A stretch of 64,000 nt of DNA. Source: an uncultured Bryobacteraceae bacterium. GTDB taxonomy: Bacteria; Acidobacteriota; Terriglobia; Bryobacterales; Bryobacteraceae. Location of the stretch: NCBI GenBank assembly GCA_937924525.1, contig CALDSU010000014.1:310001-374000 (forward strand), given 5' to 3'. The translations under genes and the position numbers were made by a program. The notes beneath the pieces were generated by a model. That model was not told the DNA's origin, did not search any database, and saw nothing but the letters and a program-made list of their open reading frames with translations. Shown here piece after piece: positions 19,211 to 27,900 of this stretch. Each line of letters starts with the position of its first letter. Position 1 is the first letter of the stretch.

Positions 19211-19223
19211 CGCTATCATAGCG
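19211..19223. promoter_or_regulatory. perfect 13-bp palindrome holding two opposed -10 boxes between the ThyX-like gene and dut
   Basis: CGCTATCATAGCG is a perfect inverted repeat in the 22 bases between the two start codons. Read rightward it contains TATCAT, 8 bases before the dut ATG. Read leftward it contains TATGAT, 9 bases before the ATG of the ThyX-like gene. Symmetric overlapping -10 elements are known to drive divergent transcription in other bacteria. Neither gene has a Shine-Dalgarno sequence in this gap. It could equally be a repressor operator. No good -35 hexamer was found on either side. Confidence 0.5.
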
Positions 19224-19227
19224 CTCT

Positions 19228-19659
19228 ATGCGCGTGCGGATCCGCCGTTTGACGCCCGAAGCCCACCTGCCCGAATATGCGCACGGCCCCGGCGAAGACG
19301 CCGGCATGGACCTGCGGTCGATCGAAGAAACCGTGCTGGAACCGCACGTTCCCCGCGCGGTGGCCACCGGCCTCTCCATTGAGTTGCCGCCCGGTTTCGA
19401 GGCGCAGGTACGCCCGCGGAGCGGCCTGGCGGCGCGTCACGCCATCACCGTGCCCAACAGCCCGGGCACCATCGACCCCGGCTACCGCGGGGAAATCAAG
19501 GTCATCCTGCTCAATCTCGGCACGGAGCCGTACACGGTGCGGCCGGGCGACCGTATCGCGCAACTGGTGGTCGCCCGCTACGAGCCGGTCGAATGGGATG
19601 AAGGGGAGCTGAATCACTCCCGCCGCGGCGCGGGCGGGTTGGGGTCGTCGGGTCGCTAG
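19228..19659 (+). CDS. dut: dUTP diphosphatase
   Basis: A 143-residue trimeric-type dUTPase with all five motifs in order: DAGMDL (motif 1), RPRSGLA (2), [18 protein letters not shown] (3, with the catalytic Asp and Tyr), GDRIAQLVV (4), and the Gly-rich C-terminal [10 protein letters not shown] (5). It hydrolyses dUTP to dUMP and diphosphate, keeping uracil out of DNA and supplying the substrate of thymidylate synthase. It is divergent from the ThyX-like gene and convergent with dcd (28-base gap). No Shine-Dalgarno sequence; a leaderless mRNA is suspected. Confidence 0.95.
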   Translation: MRVRIRRLTPEAHLPEYAHGPGEDAGMDLRSIEETVLEPHVPRAVATGLSIELPPGFEAQVRPRSGLAARHAITVPNSPGTIDPGYRGEIKVILLNLGTEPYTVRPGDRIAQLVVARYEPVEWDEGELNHSRRGAGGLGSSGR

Positions 19660-19687
19660 CTTCGCACGGACCGCATGCCCGCCGTGG

Positions 19688-20272
19688 CTACTCCTGCGGC
19701 GTGTTGCGGACTTCGCTGACCAGCTTGCTGGCCAGCGGACTGGTCTGACCGGCGTATTTGTTGTTCTTCTTCTCGCGATAGGAGATTTCCGCCGGCGTCG
19801 TCAACTGTTCAAACGTGAACGAGCAGATGCGCATGCCCGGGTACAAGGCCACGGGCATGCGGCCGAGATTGCTGAGTTCCAGCGTCGCCTTGCCGATCCA
19901 CCCCGGCTCAAACAAACCGGCGGTGCCGTGCACGATGATCCCGATGCGGCCCAGGCTGGAGCGGCCTTCAAGACGGCCGAGCAAGTCCCGGTCCAACTCC
20001 AGGGTCTCGTGGGTGATGGCGAGGACAAAATCGCGCGGCTGTAGGACAAAGGGCTCGCCGGGCGTCACTTTGACCGAGCGCATCATGTCCTGGACGCTGC
20101 CGGCGTCGCGCAGGTCGATGTAGGGATGACGGCTGTACTCGAAGACGCTGAACTCTTCCCCCAGCCGGAAATCGACCGAGCAGGAGCCGAACTGCTCGGG
20201 CGCGGGAGAGGGCGTAATGCGGATCTTTCCCGCCGCCAGGTACCGCTTGATGTCCGCGTCCGAAAGGACCAT
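19688..20272 (-). CDS. dcd: dCTP deaminase
   Basis: A 194-residue member of the dUTPase fold. Family features: SCSVDFRLGEEF near the N-terminus, LEGRSSLGRIG, the core HGTAGLFEPGWIGKATLELS with the catalytic Glu in LELSN, and the C-terminal KYAGQTSP. It deaminates dCTP to dUTP, which the neighbouring dUTPase converts to dUMP. Whether it is the plain or the bifunctional (dUMP-forming) version cannot be settled by eye. The ATG has no ribosome-binding site but a TACAAT 8 bases upstream. Confidence 0.9.
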   Translation of the reverse strand: MVLSDADIKRYLAAGKIRITPSPAPEQFGSCSVDFRLGEEFSVFEYSRHPYIDLRDAGSVQDMMRSVKVTPGEPFVLQPRDFVLAITHETLELDRDLLGRLEGRSSLGRIGIIVHGTAGLFEPGWIGKATLELSNLGRMPVALYPGMRICSFTFEQLTTPAEISYREKKNNKYAGQTSPLASKLVSEVRNTPQE

Positions 20273-20280
20273 AAGGGGCG

Positions 20281-20286
20281 ATTGTA
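20281..20286 (-). promoter_or_regulatory. -10 box of dcd, suggesting a leaderless mRNA
   Basis: On the minus strand TACAAT ends 8 bases before the dcd ATG, and the 8 bases (CGCCCCTT) hold no Shine-Dalgarno sequence. Transcription from such a box would begin at or within a few bases of the start codon. No convincing -35 was found 16-18 bases upstream. Confidence 0.4.
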
Positions 20287-20361
20287 CCGCCGCGCGGCGC
20301 CGCTGGCGCGGTGAGACCTTTTGCGCGGCCGCTGCCTGTGGCCGGCCCGGAGGCGCGTTGG

Positions 20362-20367
20362 TATACT
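20362..20367 (+). promoter_or_regulatory. -10 box upstream of the sulfatase gene
   Basis: TATACT lies 29 bases before the sulfatase ATG, followed by a rich ribosome-binding region (GGAGGAAGGGAGAGG). The -35 is not recognisable. The leader is short and ordinary. Confidence 0.35.
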
Positions 20368-20396
20368 GAGCCGCGGTTGGAGGAAGGGAGAGGCAG

Positions 20397-21758
20397 ATGG
20401 ATCGCAGACAGTTTCTGGCCGTGTCCGGCGCGCAGGCGGCTCTGCCGAAGCGCCGGCCGAATGTGCTTTATATTCACTCCCACGACACCGGGCGTTACAT
20501 TCAACCCTATGGCCACCCGGTGGCGACCCCGAACCTCCAGCGGTTCGCCGAGGGCGGGGTGTTGTTTCGCCGCGCCTTTAGCGCCGCGCCGACTTGCAGT
20601 CCCAGCCGTGCGGCCCTGCTGACCGGCCAGTGCGCGCACCGAAATGGGATGTTCGGCCTGGCGCACCGAGGGTTCCGCCTGCACGATCCCCGCCAGCATC
20701 TCGCCTGGTTTCTCCAAAGCCATGGCTACCGGACGGCGCTCTGCAACATCCAGCACGAAGCCAGGCGCGAGCACACCGCTGCCCTGGGATACGCCGAGGC
20801 GCTGACGCCGAAAATCCTTCCCGGCGAGCAGGCGGCGGAAGTGGCCGCGCGCTTCCTGCGCGAGAAACCGCGGGAGCCGTTTTTCCTCGCCTGCGGTTTC
20901 CAGGAGACCCACCGCGAGTTTCGGCCGGCCGGACCGGCGGAGGACCCGCGCTACCCGCTTCCGCCCGCGCCGCTGCCGGACGAACCGGCCATCCGGCAGG
21001 ACATGGCGAACTTCAAGGCATCCGCCCGCGTGCTGGACGCGGCTATGGGGCAGGTCTTCGAGGCGCTCGCGCGCGCCGGCCTGGAAGAAAACACCCTCGT
21101 GATCTGCACCACGGACCACGGCATTCCCTTTCCGGCCATGAAGTGCAACCTCACCGACCACGGCATCGGCGTGATGCTCATGCTGCGCGGTCCCGGCGGT
21201 TTTCGGGGCGGCGCGGTCAGCGACGCGCTGGTCTCGCACCTGGACGTGTTTCCGACGCTCTGCGAAATTCTGGACCTGCCCAAGCCGGACTGGCTGGAGG
21301 GCCGGTCCCTCTTGCCCCTGGTGCGCGGGGAACGCGGCGAGATCCGGGACGAAGTGTTCGCCGAGGTCTCCTACCACGCCGCCTACCAGCCCATGCGCGC
21401 CGTGCGCACCAGCCGCTGGAAGTACATCCGCCATTTCGACGGCCGCTCGACGCCGAACCTGCCCAATTGCGACGACGGACTGAGCAAGAGCGCCTGGCTG
21501 GAAGCGGGATGGCGCACCCGCCCGACGCCGCGCGAGGAACTCTACGACCTGGCCTTCGATCCGAACGAGAGCCACAACCTGGCGGACGGCGCTCACCCGC
21601 CACATCCCGAACTGGCCGGGATGCGCCGCCGTCTGGAAACGTGGATGCGAAACACCGGCGATCCGCTGCTCCAAGGCAGCGTGCCCGCCCCGAGCGGCGC
21701 CGCGGTGAACGACCCGGAGGGCCTCTCGCCTCGGGAGAAGCCCCGCACGCTGCCGTGA
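20397..21758 (+). CDS. sulfatase (formylglycine-dependent, type I)
   Basis: A 453-residue alkaline-phosphatase-superfamily sulfatase. The formylglycine motif CSPSRAALLTG starts at Cys67, so a formylglycine-generating enzyme must act on it. Metal-site residues appear in HSHDTGRY near residue 28 and in TTDHGIPFP. The C-terminal part carries the usual RAVRTSRWKYIRHF and EELYDLAFDPNESHNLAD segments. There is no strong signal peptide, only a short N-terminus (MDRRQFLAVSG) that could be a weak or clipped Tat signal. It should hydrolyse sulfate esters, probably from polysaccharides or host glycans. The sialidase remnant starts 112 bases downstream, which suggests a former glycan-degradation unit. 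Confidence 0.92.
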   Translation: MDRRQFLAVSGAQAALPKRRPNVLYIHSHDTGRYIQPYGHPVATPNLQRFAEGGVLFRRAFSAAPTCSPSRAALLTGQCAHRNGMFGLAHRGFRLHDPRQHLAWFLQSHGYRTALCNIQHEARREHTAALGYAEALTPKILPGEQAAEVAARFLREKPREPFFLACGFQETHREFRPAGPAEDPRYPLPPAPLPDEPAIRQDMANFKASARVLDAAMGQVFEALARAGLEENTLVICTTDHGIPFPAMKCNLTDHGIGVMLMLRGPGGFRGGAVSDALVSHLDVFPTLCEILDLPKPDWLEGRSLLPLVRGERGEIRDEVFAEVSYHAAYQPMRAVRTSRWKYIRHFDGRSTPNLPNCDDGLSKSAWLEAGWRTRPTPREELYDLAFDPNESHNLADGAHPPHPELAGMRRRLETWMRNTGDPLLQGSVPAPSGAAVNDPEGLSPREKPRTLP

Positions 21759-21870
21759 CGCCGGGCGAAACGCCGCGTTGCCGAAGGCGGCGGCCGCCCC
21801 TGGGAGATGCCTTCGGTGCGCGCTCGCGGCGCCGATCTGCGTCACGATGCAGGAGGAGACTCGGGCATTC

Positions 21871-22965
21871 GTGACGAGAATCGTGCTGGCCGCTCTGGCG
21901 CTACCGGCCCTGCTGAGCGCGGGGAAGGCGTTCTGTGAACCGTACTCTTCCGCGCCGGGGAGGGCGGCTACCACGCCTACCGGATTCCCGCGCGGCGGGC
22001 TAATCAGCAAAACACACTGCTCGCGTTCTGCGAAGGCCGCAAAGTCTCCCGCAGCGACGCCGGCGACATCGACGTCCTGCTGCGCCGCTGCACGGACGGG
22101 GGCAGAACCTGGACCGCGGCCGTTCCGTTAGCCGACCACGGACCCGACACCCTTGGCAATCCCGCTCCCGTCCAGGACCGCCAGACCAAAACCATCTGGC
22201 TGCTGCTCACCGGCAACCCCGGCGACACGAATGAGCACGAGATCATCGAGACGGGAGCGCGGGGCACCCGCACCGTTTGGGTCCTGGCGAGCCGCGATGA
22301 CGGCCGCACCTGGTCCCGGCCCGCCGAGATCACCCGCGACGTCAAGCCCGGCGACTGGACCTGGTACGCCACCGGCCGGTGAACGGCATCCAGACCCGGT
22401 CCGGGCGCCTGGTCGTCCCCTGCAACCATGAAGTGAAGGCCACCGCGGCTTCTTCTCTCACGTCATCGACAGCGACGATCACGGCCAAAGCTGGAAGCTG
22501 GGCGGCAAAACCGCCGAGTTCACCAAGGAAAGCACCGTGGCGGAGTTGAGCGACGGCACCTGGTTGCTGAACATGCGCCGTTACGCTCGGCGCTACCGCC
22601 GCGCCGTGGCGTTCAGCAAGGACGAAGGCCTCACCTGGTCGCCCCCCAGCTTCGACGAAACGCTGATCGAGCCGGTGCGCCAGGCCAGCCTGCTCCGCTA
22701 CCCGAAGGGCAAAAGGCGGTTACTGTTTTCCAACCCCGCCGCGGAGACCCGTGTGCGCCTGACGGTGCGCCTGAGCGAGGACGATGGCAAGACCTGGCAG
22801 TACTCGCGGGTGGTGCATGAAGGGCCGTCGGCGTACTCCTCGCTGGCGGCGACGCGCGGCGGCGCCGTCGGGCTGCTCTATGAGAAAGGAGAGCGGGAGC
22901 CGTACGAAACCATCACGTTCGCGCGCTTCCCGCTGAACTGGCTGCGGCGGCGACCCCGGGAATGA
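21871..22965 (+). pseudogene. exo-alpha-sialidase (BNR/Asp-box) with three frameshifts
   Basis: The reading frame is broken but the protein is clear. A signal peptide (VTRIVLAALALPALLSAG) begins at a GTG at 21871. The frame changes near 21941 to give LFRAGEGGYHAYRIPA with the sialidase YRIP motif, then CTDGGRTW and SRDDGRTW Asp-boxes, and ends at a TGA at 22380. It changes again near 22379 (VNGIQTRSGRLVVPCNHE) and a third time near 22440, giving HRGFFSHVIDSDDHGQSW, FSKDEGLTW and LSEDDGKTW. Five Asp-boxes are visible. Each shift equals loss of one base. Nearby genes are intact, so a decaying gene is more likely than poor sequence. Function when intact: release of terminal sialic acid or a related sugar. 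Confidence 0.85.
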
Positions 22966-22975
22966 GCCGGACCGG

Positions 22976-23266
22976 CTACCAGGCCAGGGTCCCGCTGCGC
23001 GGCTCCTCCTCGGGGTTGGGCAGATAGAGTACTTTGCAATGTTCACACCGGTAGATCTCGGCATCGGGGCCGAACTTCCGCTTCACTTCGTCCCCGAAAA
23101 AGTACCAGCGCTTGAGGTGGCCGGCGCAAATGTTGTTCTTGGCGTCCTTTTCGTTGCAGGCGCGCTGCCTGAGCAGCCGGATCTTGACCTTGGTTCCATC
23201 GCCCAGGGTGGCCACGACGCTGGGGTCCGGAGCGCTTGCCACGGGCGCGTTGGTTTCTTCAGCCAT
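22976..23266 (-). CDS. small Cys/His-containing protein, putative zinc-binding, unknown function
   Basis: A 96-residue soluble protein. Four Cys and one His are placed as C37-x9-C47-x2-H50 and C74-x2-C77 (ICAGHLKRWYFFGDE and YRCEHCKVLYLPN), the look of a split zinc site. The first 20 residues are Ala/Pro-rich and probably disordered. GGGAGAACC lies before the ATG. It is convergent with the sialidase remnant (10-base gap) and downstream of the amidohydrolase on the same strand. I do not recognise the family; the compact Cys-rich core suggests a real structural domain. Confidence 0.7.
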   Translation of the reverse strand: MAEETNAPVASAPDPSVVATLGDGTKVKIRLLRQRACNEKDAKNNICAGHLKRWYFFGDEVKRKFGPDAEIYRCEHCKVLYLPNPEEEPRSGTLAW

Positions 23267-23380
23267 GCTTGGTTCTCCCGCCGGGGCGCCCGGAGCGTGA
23301 ACCTCCGCTCCGCGAAGGTCACGTAGGCACTCCCGCTTTTCTCATTGGAGCAGAGTGCGAGCGGGCCGTGGGAGGAGCGC

Positions 23381-24682
23381 TCACGGGCGAGCCGGCAGAC
23401 GGGCCCGGACTCCGGCGCTGAGCGTCCCGTCCCAGGCGGCGGCCTGCGGTTCGTAATTCTTTGGCAGTTTGTCCCAGTCTTGCCGGGTCAGGCCGTTTAG
23501 ATCGTAGACCACCTTGCCGTCGAGAATCGTGAGTTCGCACTCCAGTTTCTGGGCGCCCTTCATCCGCGCGCCATACACATCGGTGAAGCCGAAGTCTCCT
23601 TTATGCAGGCGCAGCACGGCTACGTCGGCGGGCGCTCCCACCGTCAGGTGCCCGTACTGGGTCAGGTTCATTTGCCGCGCCGGGTGCCAGGTGGACCGGA
23701 GAATGACGTCATCCAAAGGCAATCCCAGGTTCAGGAACTTCGACATGACATTCAGCATGTCCTTCATGCCCGCGTTCATGCTGCCGATGTGGAGGTCGGT
23801 GGAGATCGAGTCCGGCCGGAACCCCGCCTTGATGGCGGGCGCCGCGTGTCGCCACACGAAACTGCCGCCGCCGTGGCCGACATCGAAGATCACGCCGCGC
23901 TTCTGCGCGTCGAAGAGGTACTGGCGGAAATTGCCGCGGGCGTCCAGCATGGGAACCCAGGCCAGAAACGTATGGGTATAGATGTCGCCCGGCCGCAGCT
24001 TCTTTAGGACCAGGTCTTCAAAGGGGCGCTCGGTCCGGAACGCGCCGAAATCGACCATCAGCGGCAGGCCGGCCAACCTACCCGCCTCCAGACCGCGGTC
24101 GACCGCGACCCATTCCGGCCCCTGGTAGTGCGCGGTCTTGATCCCCACGACCACTCCTTTGTGCTTCTTCGCCATGTTCGCGGTCGCCTCAGGGTCCATG
24201 TCCTGGATGTTCTGTTCGATGGGGCCGCCGCCCATGCCTTTGCCAACGATGTTCAGCATGGCGTAAACGCGAGTCTTGGAGCGGTCGATCACCCGGTCTT
24301 TGAAATCCTCGAAATTGCGCCAGCCGGAGGATCCGGCGTCGACCACGGTCGTCACGCCCACCCGGAGGGTGTGGCCGTCCGGATAAACGCTGTTGTCTCC
24401 GGAGTAGGCGCCGCGCATGCCAGTGCCCGCATACACGTGTACATGGATATCCACCAACCCGGGCGTCACGTACAAGCCGGAAACATCGACAACCTTCGCC
24501 GCCTGGGAGGCGGGAATGCTGGCGGCCACCGCGGCGATTTTGTGGTCCTTAATGGCTACGTCCCGGACCGCGTTGATCTGATTCTTCCCGTCGAGAACAT
24601 GGCCGCCCTTCAGGAGCAGGTCGTACCGCGGCTGGGCGGCCGCTACGGTGAGGGTGGTGAAAAGAAGGATTGCAAACCTCAT
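23381..24682 (-). CDS. secreted amidohydrolase/deacetylase-family metallohydrolase
   Basis: A 433-residue amidohydrolase-superfamily enzyme with a signal peptide (MRFAILLFTTLTVAAAQ). Metal-site motifs in order: VDIHVHV (first two His), GIKTAHY (the Lys that is carboxylated in this group), YTHTFL, FDVGHGGGSF, and STDLH with the final Asp. The sequence pattern (VTTVVDAGSSGWRNFEDF, GVIFDVGHG) is that of the EF_0837-type amidohydrolase/deacetylase subgroup, close to dihydroorotases and D-aminoacylases. Substrates are N-acyl or cyclic amide compounds; the exact one is unknown. There is no Shine-Dalgarno sequence before the ATG; a TACAAT lies 8 bases upstream. Confidence 0.87.
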   Translation of the reverse strand: MRFAILLFTTLTVAAAQPRYDLLLKGGHVLDGKNQINAVRDVAIKDHKIAAVAASIPASQAAKVVDVSGLYVTPGLVDIHVHVYAGTGMRGAYSGDNSVYPDGHTLRVGVTTVVDAGSSGWRNFEDFKDRVIDRSKTRVYAMLNIVGKGMGGGPIEQNIQDMDPEATANMAKKHKGVVVGIKTAHYQGPEWVAVDRGLEAGRLAGLPLMVDFGAFRTERPFEDLVLKKLRPGDIYTHTFLAWVPMLDARGNFRQYLFDAQKRGVIFDVGHGGGSFVWRHAAPAIKAGFRPDSISTDLHIGSMNAGMKDMLNVMSKFLNLGLPLDDVILRSTWHPARQMNLTQYGHLTVGAPADVAVLRLHKGDFGFTDVYGARMKGAQKLECELTILDGKVVYDLNGLTRQDWDKLPKNYEPQAAAWDGTLSAGVRARLPARP

Positions 24683-24690
24683 GGGACGTT

Positions 24691-24696
24691 ATTGTA
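24691..24696 (-). promoter_or_regulatory. -10 box of the amidohydrolase gene, suggesting a leaderless mRNA
   Basis: On the minus strand TACAAT is followed by 8 bases (AACGTCCC) and then the ATG at 24682. Hexamer and spacing are identical to those before dcd. There is no ribosome-binding site in between and no recognisable -35 box. Confidence 0.4.
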
Positions 24697-24862
24697 CCCA
24701 CTTCAGCCACGGTGAATGGCTGGCCGGCCGCCGCAGGTGGCTTGGGGGATATGCCCCGACCGCGCAGCAACGCGGGCCGGGGTGTTGAGATTTCCCCCAA
24801 CCGGGGTCCGCGCGCCGGTTCTAACCGTCATAGTTTTCAATCAGAACCAACCGGGTGGAGCG

Positions 24863-24877
24863 TGGCACGAAAAATGC
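24863..24877 (+). promoter_or_regulatory. sigma-54 (RpoN) type -24/-12 promoter of the PFOR operon
   Basis: TGGCACGAAAAATGC matches the -24/-12 consensus TGGCACG-N4-TTGC at every defined position except one (A for the first T of TTGC). GG and GC are exactly 10 bases apart. The predicted start, about 12 bases downstream, leaves a leader near 30 bases, with GAGG 5 bases before the ATG at 24920. If used, the operon needs RpoN and an enhancer-binding activator, whose site would be upstream (24683-24862). Confidence 0.65.
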
Positions 24878-24919
24878 CGCTTTGGAGACAGCAATCCAAC
24901 CGATGACCCCGAGGCATGA

Positions 24920-27900
24920 ATGAGCCGAGTCAAGACAGCCATAGACGGAAACGAAGCGGCTGCGTACGTTGCCCACAAGATTAACGAAGTTATTGCTATC
25001 TATCCGATTACCCCCTCCTCCAACATGGGGGAATGGGCCGACCAGTGGTCGAGCGAGGGGAAAACGAACATCTGGGGAACCGTACCGACGGTGATCGAGA
25101 TGCAGTCCGAGGGCGGCGCGGCGGGCGCGCTGCACGGGGCGTTGCAGACCGGGGCGCTAGGCACGACGTTTACCGCGTCGCAGGGTCTGCTGCTGATGAT
25201 CCCCAACATGTTTAAGATCGCGGGCGAACTGACGCCGGCGGTGATTCACGTGGCGGCGCGCGCGCTGGCCGCGCATGCGTTGTCGATTTTCGGCGACCAT
25301 CAGGACGTCATGGCCTGCCGAAGCACCGGCTTTGCGATGCTGAGCTCCTGTTCGGTGCAGGAGGTGCTGGATTTCGCGCTGATTTCGCAGGCGGCGTCGC
25401 TCGAGTCGCGGGTGCCGTTTCTCCACTTCTTCGACGGGTTCCGGACCTCGCATGAAGTGAACAAGATCGAATTGCTCGACCCGGAAGACCTGGCCGCGCT
25501 GCTGGATGAGAAGCTGATCAAAGCGCATCGGGAGCGCGCGATGACCCCGGAAAAGCCCGTACTCCGCGGCACGGCGCAGAATCCGGACGTGTACTTCCAG
25601 TGCCGGGAGACGGTGAACCCGTACTATCTGGCGGCTCCGACCATCGTGCAAAACGTGATGGACCGGTTTGCCGCGCGAGTAGGCCGCCAATATCGCCTGT
25701 TTGACTACGTGGGCGCTCCGGACGCGACCCGCGTGCTGGTGCTGATGGGCTCCGGCGCGGAGACGGCGCAGGAGACGGTTGAGTACCTGAACGGCCAGGG
25801 CGAGAAGGTGGGCGTGTTGAAAGTACGCCTATTCCGCCCGTTCAGCGTCGAGCATTTCGTCAAGGCGCTGCCGCCGACCGTCGAGGCGCTGGCGGTGCTG
25901 GATCGCACCAAGGAGCCCGGCGCCATCGGCGAGCCGCTGTACCAGGATGTCGTCACCGCGCTGGCCGAAGCCCCGGCGGGTTCGCCCCGCCCGCGCGTGC
26001 TCGGCGGCCGGTACGGGCTTTCCTCCAAAGAATTCACTCCGGCCATGATCAAGGGCGTGCTCGATCATCTTGCTTCCGCGCGTCCCAAGAATCACTTTAC
26101 CGTCGGCATCGTGGACGACGTCACTCATACCAGCCTCGACTATGACCCGGATTTCTCGACGGAAGATCCGGCCACGGTGCGATGCATTTTTTACGGCCTC
26201 GGTGCCGACGGTACCGTCGGAGCAAACAAGAACTCCATCAAGATCATTGGCGAGGAAACCGACAATTATGCGCAGGGCTACTTCGTCTACGACTCGAAGA
26301 AGTCCGGCGCGGTCACGATTTCCCACCTGCGGTTCGGACCGAAGCCGATCCGGTCCAGCTATCTGATCTCGAAGGCCAATTTCGTGGCGTGCCACCAGTT
26401 CGTATTCCTGGAGAAACTGGACGTGCTGGGTCCAGCCATGCCCGGGGCGACTTTCCTGCTGAACAGCCCCTACCCCGCCGACGAAGTGTGGGACCACCTG
26501 CCCCGCAAGGTGCAGGAGGAGATCATCGCCAAGAAGCTGAAGTTCTACGTGATCGACGGCTACCAGGTGGCCAGGGAAGCTCAGATGGGCACCCGCGTGA
26601 ACACGATCATGCAGACGTGTTTCTTCGCGATCAGCGGGATTCTGCCCCGCGAGGAAGCGATCGCGCAGATCAAAAAATCGATTCAAAAGACTTACGGCAA
26701 ACGGGGTGAATCGGTGGTGAAGAAGAACTTCGCCGCAGTGGACGCCGCGCTGAGCCACCTGCATGAAGTGAAAGTGCCCGAGGCGCCGACCGGCAAGATC
26801 GAGATGCGGCCGCCCGTGCCCGCCGCGGCGCCGGAGTTTGTCCGGACGGTGCTGGGTCCGATCATCGCCGGTAAAGGCGATACGCTGCCGGTGAGCTTGT
26901 TGCCCGTGGATGGCACCTTCCCCACCGGGACGACGCAATGGGAGAAGCGCAATATCGCGCTGGAAGTGCCCGTCTGGGACGAGCAGCTTTGCATCCAGTG
27001 CGGCAAATGCGTCCTGGTGTGCCCGCACGCCACCATCCGGGCGAAGGTGTACGCGCCGGAGCATTTGAATGGCGCGCCGAAGACGTTCAAGTCCGCCGCG
27101 GCGCGGTGGAAGGACTTCAAGGACCAGAAGTATTCGCTCCAGGTCGCGGTGGAGGATTGCACGGGATGCGCGCTATGCGTGGCCGCCTGTCCCGCCAAGA
27201 GCAAGACCGACACCAAGCACCGCGCCATCGACATGATGCCGCAGATCCCGATCCGCGAACAGGAGCGCGAGAACTGGGATTTCTTCCTGAAGATTCCGGA
27301 GACCGACCGGCAGTTGCTGAGCCACTCGCAGGTGAAAGATGTTCAACTGCTCCAGCCGCTGTTCGAGTTCTCCGGCGCCTGCGCCGGTTGCGGCGAGACC
27401 CCATATATTAAGCTGGTCACCCAGCTTTTCGGAGACCGCACGATCATCGGGAACGCAACCGGTTGCTCCTCGATTTACGGAGGAAACCTGCCCACAACGC
27501 CGTATACGTTCAACGCGGAGGGGAGGGGGCCGGCGTGGTCGAACTCCCTGTTCGAAGACAACGCGGAATTCGGCCTGGGCATGCGCCTCAGCCTGGACCA
27601 GCAGGCCGCGCACGCGCGCACGCTGCTGGCCAAGCTCATCCCGCAACTGGGTGGAGAACTGGTGGGCGAGCTCATCCATGCCGACCAGACAACCGAGCCG
27701 GGGATCATGGCGCAACGGGAGCGGGTGAAGAGGCTGAAGCAACTGCTGGCGGGCATCGATCTGCCGGAGGCCCGCGACTTGCTAAGCATCGCCGACGCTC
27801 TGGTGAAGAAGAGCGTCTGGATTGTCGGCGGCGACGGCTGGGCGTACGACATCGGCTACGGCGGGCTCGACCATGTGCTGTCCACCGGCCGCAACGTGAA

